In this document: positions 6,498 to 11,680 of the stretch, one piece after another
How the letters are laid out: each line of letters begins with the position of its first letter
Numbering within the stretch: position 1 is the first letter of the stretch
Origin: Spirochaetaceae bacterium
GTDB taxonomy: Bacteria > Spirochaetota > Spirochaetia > Sphaerochaetales > Sphaerochaetaceae
Reading direction: 5' to 3'
NCBI GenBank assembly: GCA_016649775.1
Contig: JAENWY010000047.1
Coordinates: 1 to 11,680 of the forward strand
DNA: 11,680 nucleotides
The notes under the pieces: generated by a model
What the model saw: the letters and a program-made list of their open reading frames with translations, nothing else
Told to the model about the DNA's origin: nothing
Database searches by the model: none
Position numbers and translations under genes: made by a program

Positions 6498-8210
6498 TTA
6501 TAATTTCTGACTATTGTATAGTTGAGTATATTTACCATTTTGTTTAATTAAGGTTTGATGATTTCCTTTCTCTATTACTCTTCCATCATCTATTACTATA
6601 ATAGTATCTGCATTTCTTATAGTAGATAATCTATGAGCTATTACAATTGAAGTTCTGCCCTTAGCTAATCTTTCAAAAGCCTCTGTAATCAAATGTTCAC
6701 TTTCACTATCTAGAGCACTTGTTGCTTCATCAAATATTAAAATAGGAGGATTTTTTAGAAATACTCTTGCAATTGAAAGTCTTTGTTTTTGCCCTCCAGA
6801 TAATCTAGCGCCATGTTCTCCCACTTGAGTATCTAATCCATTAGGCAAAGAAGCTACAAATTTATGTAAATTAGCAGCGCTTAGAGCATCCCATAATTCT
6901 TGATCAGTTGCTCCAACTTTTCCATACTTCAAATTTTCTCTAATTGAAGCATCAAATAGAAAAATATTTTGTTGTACAAATCCAATTTTTTTATGCAATG
7001 ATGATTGACTTATCATTTTAATATCTTGATTATCAATAAAAATTGCTCCAGAAGTAACTTCATAAAATCGTGGAACTAAATTTGCTAAAGTACTTTTACC
7101 TGCTCCAGACTCTCCAACCAAGGCTATTGTAGAACCACCTTCAATTGTTAAATTAATATTATTTAATATTGATATCCCATTGTCATAAGAGAAATTAACA
7201 TTTTCATAACGAATAATACCTTCTGTAACCTTTAAATCAATTGTATTTGGTGAATCTTCAATTTCAGGATTTATATCCATAACTTCAACAAACCTTTGAA
7301 AACATACTATTCCTTGCTGTAATTGTTCCATAAAATTAATTAATCTATCAATGGGAGGTAGAATAACTGTAATAAATAAAACAAATGTTATTAAATCATA
7401 AGCTTGTAATTGCCCTTTATATATAAATAAAGAACCTCCAATTATTGGAAATAAATAACATAAATTTCTAAAAAAATTCATCATTGAATGGAACTTTGCC
7501 ATAGCATCATATTGTTTTTTCTTTGCGTCCATTAATATATTATTACTATTTTCAAATTGTTTTTCTTGATAATCTTCTTTATTGAAAGATTTTACCTCTC
7601 TAATTCCTTGGATCGAATTTTCAACAGTACTATTTACATCTGCTAAAGTTTGTCGAACTTTTACAAATCTACTTTTCAATCTTTTACCAAAAACAACGCC
7701 GTAAACCGCTAATAAGGGAAAGGGAATAATTGTTACAAATGCTAATTTCCAATTAAAAATAAACATCGCAGTAAAACCACCAATAATGGTAATACTACTA
7801 ATTATTATATCTTCAGGGCAGTGATGTGCAGTTTCTGTTATTTGAAACAAATCATTTGTTATTCTACTCATTATATGACCAGTTTTTGTCTGATCATAAT
7901 AACTAAATGATAATTTTTGTAAATGAGAAAATAAATCTGTTCTCATGTCTGTTTCAATATATACTCCTAGAATATGACCCCATTTTAGTCTTATAAAATC
8001 GCAAATTAATTGAATAATATATATTACTAAAATAAAAACAAAGGACATAATCATATAATTCCACATCATATTTGGAAGATATGTTTTAATTAGACTTCTT
8101 GTTACTATAGGGAAAAAAATAGATACTACTGAAAAAACAATTGCTGCAACAATATCTAAGACAAACAAGCCAATATAGGGCTTGTAATATGAAAAAAACT
8201 TTTTTAACAT
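6498..8210 (-). CDS. ABC exporter half-transporter (membrane domain fused to ATPase)
   Basis: This 570-residue protein has the MsbA/LmrA-type order. A six-helix membrane domain covers about 1-310, with obvious hydrophobic runs near 14-36, 52-70, 135-175 and 250-285, and an ATPase domain covers about 330-570. Walker A is GESGAGKST (366-374), the Q-loop is in FVQQN (411-415), the signature is LSGGQKQR (470-477), Walker B is ILIFDEATSALD (490-501) with catalytic Glu495, and the H-loop is His526. All ATPase residues are canonical, so it can work as a homodimer. Substrates of such exporters are drugs, lipids or peptides and cannot be told from sequence. The ATG has CGGAG about 8 bases upstream. 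It appears to be a single-gene unit with its own promoter and terminator. Confidence 0.93.
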   Translation of the reverse strand: MLKKFFSYYKPYIGLFVLDIVAAIVFSVVSIFFPIVTRSLIKTYLPNMMWNYMIMSFVFILVIYIIQLICDFIRLKWGHILGVYIETDMRTDLFSHLQKLSFSYYDQTKTGHIMSRITNDLFQITETAHHCPEDIIISSITIIGGFTAMFIFNWKLAFVTIIPFPLLAVYGVVFGKRLKSRFVKVRQTLADVNSTVENSIQGIREVKSFNKEDYQEKQFENSNNILMDAKKKQYDAMAKFHSMMNFFRNLCYLFPIIGGSLFIYKGQLQAYDLITFVLFITVILPPIDRLINFMEQLQQGIVCFQRFVEVMDINPEIEDSPNTIDLKVTEGIIRYENVNFSYDNGISILNNINLTIEGGSTIALVGESGAGKSTLANLVPRFYEVTSGAIFIDNQDIKMISQSSLHKKIGFVQQNIFLFDASIRENLKYGKVGATDQELWDALSAANLHKFVASLPNGLDTQVGEHGARLSGGQKQRLSIARVFLKNPPILIFDEATSALDSESEHLITEAFERLAKGRTSIVIAHRLSTIRNADTIIVIDDGRVIEKGNHQTLIKQNGKYTQLYNSQKL

Positions 8211-8242
8211 TAATATTCTCCGTTAAATTTAAATAACTGTAT

Positions 8243-8271
8243 TATATAAAAAATAGCTCTGTTTATGACAA
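8243..8271 (-). promoter_or_regulatory. Promoter candidate of the minus-strand ABC exporter
   Basis: On the minus strand TTGTCA (8271-8266) is followed after 17 bases by TATATA (8248-8243), and the overlapping TATAAT (8246-8241) sits at 19 bases. This would give a leader of about 25 bases before the ATG at 8210. The sequence just downstream on that strand, AATACAGTTATTT, is the 13-mer shared with the inverted repeat at 2652-2701. Confidence 0.55.
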
Positions 8272-8479
8272 TTAGTTCTTTGGCTTAAAAAGACAAATGT
8301 CAATAAGCAGTGTAATCTTCTTTTATCGATTTTAATGAAGGAGCTTTTGATAACTACTCATAAACAAATTTAGGATATCGTTCATTATATAATCCTTTAT
8401 AAATTAAAGGATATTTTACATACTTTAAGAGCTTAAAAAGCATTTCTACTTTTCCATTTGTAATAATATTACAATTCAT
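8272..8479 (-). pseudogene. Broken minus-strand coding sequence downstream of the small gene
   Basis: From an ATG at 8479 the minus strand reads 41 codons (MNCNIITNGKVEMLFK, then LLKYVKYPLI, ending PKFVYE) to a TAG at 8354. Past that stop the same frame continues with plausible coding (LSKAPSLKSIKEDYTAY) to a TGA near 8300. The frame overlaps the end of the small gene at 8469-8648 by 11 bases in another frame. It looks like the continuation of one ancestral gene broken by a frameshift and stops. A transposase fragment is possible, but I cannot assign a family. Confidence 0.4.
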
Positions 8480-8648
8480 TTGTTATAATTAATATTACAG
8501 GATAATCATTTAAATGTTTAGTACCACCAGGAATATATTGTTTGAAATTAGATTTCATTTTACTATATAAACTTTTTAAGTTTATTATTTCAGAAAGTTT
8601 CATTCCTTCTTTAATTTTAATATTTAGAATTTCATTTTCTTGACTCAT
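8469..8648 (-). CDS. Small hypothetical protein (59 aa), possibly the front of a broken gene
   Basis: The frame starts at ATG 8648 with AAAGGG about 11 bases upstream. An in-frame TTG at 8672 would add eight residues. The product begins MSQENEILNIKIKEGMKLSE, continues with a Lys/Ser-rich stretch, then YIPGGTKHLNDYPV and VILIITNEL at the end. No signal peptide or known motif is visible. Two near-copies of a CATTTGT...TAATATTAC element lie at its 3' end, and coding-like sequence goes on in another frame, so it is probably the intact front half of a decayed gene rather than a complete one. I do not recognise it. Confidence 0.4.
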   Translation of the reverse strand: MSQENEILNIKIKEGMKLSEIINLKSLYSKMKSNFKQYIPGGTKHLNDYPVILIITNEL

Positions 8649-8800
8649 ATTAATATTTTCCCTTTGAGTCAAAAAAATGACTCATAAAATATGGACGGTG
8701 TACTTTTTCCTTGTCCACACATATGAGCCCTTGTAATATATGCCTTCTTCCTTTCTCTCCACGAAATTCTACCCCTAGAAAACTAATAAATAAATATTTT
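8649..8800 (-). other. GC-richer patch with open minus-strand frames and an inverted repeat
   Basis: About 8691-8780 has roughly 42% GC by direct count, well above its surroundings. On the minus strand two frames read like coding: GIYYKGSYVWTRKKYTVHIL, ending at a TGA near 8683, and HILQGLICVDKEKVHRPYF in another frame. Neither has a clear ATG and ribosome binding site. Within it an imperfect dyad pairs CTCATA (8681-8686) with TATGAG (8722-8727) and GGAC (8693-8696) with GTCC (8713-8716). TGAGTCA (8665-8671) and TGACTCA (8678-8684) flank six A residues beside it. The patch may be a remnant of an inserted element or a structured leader of the small gene. Confidence 0.35.
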
Positions 8801-8809
8801 TAAAAAATA

Positions 8810-8838
8810 TTGACACATAAATTGTTTATTATTATATT
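8810..8838 (+). promoter_or_regulatory. Promoter of the marR gene
   Basis: TTGACA (8810-8815, a perfect -35) is followed after exactly 17 bases by TATATT (8833-8838, five of six matches to the -10). Transcription should start near 8845, just before the operator cluster, which leaves a leader of about 155 bases to the marR ATG. Confidence 0.8.
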
Positions 8839-8851
8839 GTTCTATATAAAA

Positions 8852-8899
8852 TGGTTTAGTACTAAACTATTTATTACTAAACCATTCAATTCTAAACTA
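8852..8899 (+). promoter_or_regulatory. Operator cluster for the MarR repressor
   Basis: GTTTAGTACTAAAC (8854-8867) is a perfect 14-base palindrome. TGGTTTAGTA (8852-8861) is also the exact inverse of TACTAAACCA (8875-8884), and a third half-site, TCTAAACTA, lies at 8891-8899. Several dyads placed just after the -10 fit autorepression by a dimeric MarR protein, whose operators are usually 16-20 base palindromes. Confidence 0.7.
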
Positions 8900-9003
8900 T
8901 TAATCTAGCAAGATATATTAAAAAATTTAGGATTAAATAATCAGTATTTTAACTAAATAAAGAAGAGCTAACAAAGTAATGCAATTATTAGTAGGAGATA
9001 AAA

Positions 9004-9459
9004 ATGGGACAAGAACTAAATTGTGAATTAATTCAATCAATTTTTCAGTTTAAAAAAATGATTCATAAAGGTTTTAATAGGGAATCTCAAAATAATAAAA
9101 TAAATATGACTGAACTTATTATAATGAATGAAATTGTTAATAACACAACAGATCCAAAAGATAATGTTAAAATTTCAGATTTAAAGGGATATCTATCAAT
9201 TTCTAAGGGAGCTATATCACAAAACTTATCTAGTCTTGAGAAAAAAGCATATATAAAACGATCTATAAATGAAAACAATCGTCGTAATATAATAGTAACA
9301 TTAACACCTGAGGGAAGAAAAATAATGAAAGAACATTATTCACAATTTACGGACAAATTAACAAAAATTGTAAGTCGTCTTGGTGAAGATAACGTAAAAC
9401 AAATGATTAAATTAGTTGATAAAATGACAGAAATCTCTAATGAAATTAATAATGAATAA
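9004..9459 (+). CDS. MarR-family transcriptional regulator
   Basis: This 151-residue protein has normal MarR length and a winged helix at about residues 55-105. The first part, VKISDLKGYLSISKGAISQNLSSLEKK, contains the recognition helix, and the wing reads RRNIIVTLTPEGRK, the family hallmark. The dimerisation helices lie at both ends (about 5-45 and 108-150). Such repressors leave their operators on binding small, often phenolic, ligands or on oxidation. Here only Cys7 is available. The ATG has AGGAG six bases upstream. A strong promoter and palindromic operators precede it, and an ABC exporter follows on the same strand after 424 bases, so it probably controls itself and the exporter. Confidence 0.93.
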   Translation: MGQELNCELIQSIFQFKKMIHKGFNRESQNNKINMTELIIMNEIVNNTTDPKDNVKISDLKGYLSISKGAISQNLSSLEKKAYIKRSINENNRRNIIVTLTPEGRKIMKEHYSQFTDKLTKIVSRLGEDNVKQMIKLVDKMTEISNEINNE

Positions 9460-9883
9460 AAAATTGAAAGTAAAAAAACTTTTCTAATATTGTGTTGTTT
9501 TTGGAATACATTTCTTTGAAAATAAATATATTTCAACTCGTTAAGAAAAATATGAATATTGCTATCATGTATTTTAAAAATTCACCCTAACATTACAAGA
9601 ATAATTAGATGTAATGTTCAAATTTAATTATATTTATTAAGTTTGCAACATCTGTTGAATATACTCTCATTTTTTATGTCTTAATGGGTTTTACTTCTGA
9701 AGTACATTATTCAAGAATTCATAAATCAAAATTTATAAAATAATAGGATGCTTTAGACTTAATAGTTGTTATGTCATTCATAATAAAGTCATCCAAACGG
9801 ACAATCAAAAAGATAAAATAAGGTTATTAATAAAATAACGAAATAAATGTGACGAAAAGTTAATTATAAGGGGACAATTTCAC
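9460..9883 (+). other. Intergenic region between marR and the ABC exporter gene
   Basis: No gene is visible in these 424 bases. A hairpin with 9-base arms (AACATTACA at 9589-9597 and TGTAATGTT at 9610-9618, 12-base loop) could terminate or attenuate the marR transcript, although the tail after it (CAAATTTAATT) is only moderately T-rich. A 6-base dyad GTTATT/AATAAC lies at 9823-9839, about 45 bases before the exporter start. A separate exporter promoter probably lies here, but I could not pick a clear -35/-10. Confidence 0.45.
9589..9618 (+). terminator. Hairpin after marR, possible terminator or attenuator
   Basis: The arms AACATTACA and TGTAATGTT pair perfectly over nine bases around a 12-base loop, 130 bases past the marR stop. 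The T-tract that should follow is interrupted, so termination may be partial and allow read-through into the exporter genes. Confidence 0.4.
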
Positions 9884-11641
9884 ATGATAAAGATTTTTAA
9901 ATATTTTAAGTGGAAAGAATGGTTTATGACAGCTATAAGCTTGGTATTTATAGTTGTTCAAGTATGGCTCTCATTAAAGCTTCCAGCTTATATGTCGATG
10001 GTTACACGATTGACACAGATTCCAGGCAGTGCAATAAGTGACATTTGGATTAATGGTGGTTATATGCTACTTTGTGCATTAGGAAGTTTTGTATCTGCAA
10101 TAATAGTAGGTTATTTTGCAGCTCGAATTAGTTCTTCTTTTGCTCAAAGATTACGTGCCATCTTATTTGATAAAGTTGATTCATTTTCAATGGAAGAGTT
10201 AAATAGATTTTCTACTTCAAGTTTAATCACTCGTTCTACAAATGATATTACACAAGTTCAGATGTTTATTGTACTTGCTTTACAAATAGCAATTAGGGCT
10301 CCAATCATGGCTATATGGGCTTTAACAAAAATATTGGGCAAAGGTGTTGATTTTGTATATATCGTAGGTATAGCCCTTCTTATAGTAATATCAATGGTTA
10401 CAATTTTGATGATAAGGGTAATTCCTAAATTTAAAAAAATGCAAGTTTTGACTGATAATATTACACGAGTAACTAGAGAAAATTTAACAGGTTTACGTGT
10501 TGTAAAAGCATATAATGCAGAAAATTATCAAGAGAATAAATTTGAAACAGCTAACGAAGAATTAACAAGTACTCAAATGTTTACTAATAGAGCAATGTCT
10601 ATAATGAATCCTATGATGACAGTAATAATGAATGGTTTATCTCTTGCTATATATTGGGTTGGCGCTTATGTGATTGAAGCTGCTTCAATGGTTGATAGAT
10701 TAACAATTTTCTCTAATATGGTTGTTTTCTCAAGTTATGCAATTCAAGTAATAATGTCATTTATGATTTTAATTATGATTTTTATTATGCTTCCTCGTGC
10801 AACTGTTGCTGCAAATCGTATCAATGAAGTATTAGACACAGAACCTAATATACTTGAAGGCACACAAACTGATGGTAAATCTAATTCCATTGGAGAAATT
10901 ACATTTAATAATGTAAGTTTTTCATATCCAGGTGCCTCTGCCCCAGTACTAGAAAATATAAGTTTTAGTGCAAAACATGGTGAAACTGTTGCATTTATTG
11001 GGTCTACAGGAAGTGGTAAGTCTACATTAATAAATTTGATTCCTCGATTTTTTGATACTACAGAAGGTGAAGTACTTATCGACGGTGTAAATGTAAGAGA
11101 ATATAAATTAGAGAATTTATTAGATAAGATTGGCTATGTACCTCAGCAATCAGTTTTATTTAAAGGTACTGTAGAGTCAAATGTTGCTTATGGAGATAAT
11201 GGTAAAACTAGTTATAGTAAGGATGCAGTTAATAAAGCTATTGAAATAGCACAAGCTACTGATTTTGTACAAAACATGGATGGTACCTTAGATGCTTCTA
11301 TTTCTCAAGGTGGAGCTAACATTTCAGGTGGACAAAAACAAAGAATCTCTATCGCAAGAGCAATTTGCCGTAATCCAGAAATCTATATATTTGACGATTC
11401 TTTCTCAGCGTTAGATTATAAAACAGATCGTGTTTTAAGAACTGCGTTAAAAGAAGAAACTGCTCATGTAACTAACATTATTGTTGCACAACGTATTGGA
11501 ACTATTATTGATGCAGATCAAATAATTGTATTAGATGAAGGAAAGATTGTCGGCAAGGGTAAACACAAAGAATTGTTAAAGAACTGTGAAATTTACAAAG
11601 AAATTGCAATGTCACAATTAAGTGAGGATGAATTAGCATAA
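9884..11641 (+). CDS. ABC exporter subunit with degenerate ATPase site (heterodimeric multidrug type)
   Basis: This 585-residue protein has a six-helix membrane domain (about 1-320, first helix near 15-35) and an ATPase domain (about 335-575). Walker A is GSTGSGKST (373-381), the Q-loop is in YVPQQ (418-422), the signature is ISGGQKQR (480-487) and Walker B is IYIFDDSFSALD (500-511). Asp505 stands where the catalytic Glu should be, and Gln536 in IVAQRIGT replaces the H-loop histidine. This pair of changes marks the degenerate-site subunit of heterodimeric exporters such as TM287/288 or LmrCD. Its partner must supply the working site, and a second gene starts on its last base. The ATG has AAGGGG ten bases upstream. 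A MarR regulator precedes it. The likely role is drug or toxic-compound efflux, with the substrate unknown. Confidence 0.93.
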   Translation: MIKIFKYFKWKEWFMTAISLVFIVVQVWLSLKLPAYMSMVTRLTQIPGSAISDIWINGGYMLLCALGSFVSAIIVGYFAARISSSFAQRLRAILFDKVDSFSMEELNRFSTSSLITRSTNDITQVQMFIVLALQIAIRAPIMAIWALTKILGKGVDFVYIVGIALLIVISMVTILMIRVIPKFKKMQVLTDNITRVTRENLTGLRVVKAYNAENYQENKFETANEELTSTQMFTNRAMSIMNPMMTVIMNGLSLAIYWVGAYVIEAASMVDRLTIFSNMVVFSSYAIQVIMSFMILIMIFIMLPRATVAANRINEVLDTEPNILEGTQTDGKSNSIGEITFNNVSFSYPGASAPVLENISFSAKHGETVAFIGSTGSGKSTLINLIPRFFDTTEGEVLIDGVNVREYKLENLLDKIGYVPQQSVLFKGTVESNVAYGDNGKTSYSKDAVNKAIEIAQATDFVQNMDGTLDASISQGGANISGGQKQRISIARAICRNPEIYIFDDSFSALDYKTDRVLRTALKEETAHVTNIIVAQRIGTIIDADQIIVLDEGKIVGKGKHKELLKNCEIYKEIAMSQLSEDELA

Positions 11642-11680
11642 TGAGTAAAGATAATACAACAACACACGATAATAGAAATA
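11641..11680 (+). CDS. Start of a second gene, presumed partner ABC exporter subunit (cut by the right edge)
   Basis: An ATG overlaps the stop of the previous gene by one base (TAATG), giving MSKDNTTTHDNRN before the window ends. The overlap suggests translational coupling, with AGTGAGGATG just upstream as ribosome binding region. The visible residues are too few to assign a family. The identity as canonical partner subunit rests on the degenerate site of the upstream gene, which needs one. A hydrophilic N-terminal extension is usual in such partners. Confidence 0.7.
   Translation, partial: MSKDNTTTHDNRN

Noticed and set aside
8649..8800. A known riboswitch class in the leader of the small gene
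   Set aside because: I compared it by eye with guanidine, fluoride, ZTP, tetrahydrofolate and similar consensus cores and found none. Only generic dyads remain.
9087..9536. Two minus-strand open frames opposite marR
   Set aside because: Both are antisense to a clear MarR gene, and their hydrophobic products come from AT-rich reverse-complement coding. No ribosome binding site is seen.
1..11680. TGA recoded as tryptophan (mollicute-type code)
   Set aside because: Tryptophans in all the real genes are encoded by TGG, and none of the genes needs read-through of TGA.
1..11680. CRISPR array, tRNA or rRNA genes
   Set aside because: No regularly spaced repeats and no cloverleaf or conserved rRNA sequence were seen on either strand.

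Overview
The window is a very AT-rich stretch of bacterial chromosome using the standard stop codons. The best guess for the source is a low-GC spirochaete, but this is tentative. The acyl-CoA ligase resembles spirochaetal long-chain ligases in its start and C-terminal region, and the truncated lipoprotein at the left edge has a relaxed lipobox (LFTAC, Phe at -3) of the kind common in spirochaetes. A low-GC Firmicute cannot be excluded from sequence alone.

Left half (1-5729), all genes on the minus strand. In transcription order: an FAD-dependent glycerol-3-phosphate dehydrogenase (glpA, 4497-5696) overlapping by 17 bases a succinate dehydrogenase/fumarate reductase-type iron-sulfur protein (3839-4513). 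These two form a compact operon behind a 17-base palindrome that lies over the likely -10 region. Next come a GntR/HutC-type regulator (2756-3469) with its own 17-base palindrome, an AMP-forming long-chain acyl-CoA ligase (690-2609, GTG start) preceded by a large nested inverted repeat and followed by a clear terminator, and the start of a lipoprotein gene running off the left edge.

Middle (5730-8800). An 800-base gene-poor stretch holds a 39-codon plus-strand reading frame ending just before a strong plus-strand terminator (6403-6437), probably the tail of a decayed gene. Facing it is the terminator (6460-6485) of a minus-strand ABC exporter half-transporter (6498-8210). Upstream of that gene is a zone of broken minus-strand reading frames (about 8272-8790), including a patch of about 42% GC, which looks like a decayed mobile or accessory gene that I could not name.

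Right part (8810-11680), plus strand. A near-consensus promoter is followed by a cluster of ACTAAAC-type operator half-sites, a MarR regulator (9004-9459), and after 424 bases an ABC exporter subunit with a degenerate nucleotide site (9884-11641). The start of its presumed partner overlaps it by one base. This is the usual layout of a MarR-controlled heterodimeric multidrug-type exporter.

The functional themes are glycerol-3-phosphate oxidation and fatty-acid activation on the left and efflux on the right. I see no CRISPR array, tRNA, rRNA or intact insertion sequence. The window is mostly ordinary. The points most worth following are the two-subunit GlpA/iron-sulfur pair, the several well-formed operator palindromes, and the broken frames at 8270-8790.
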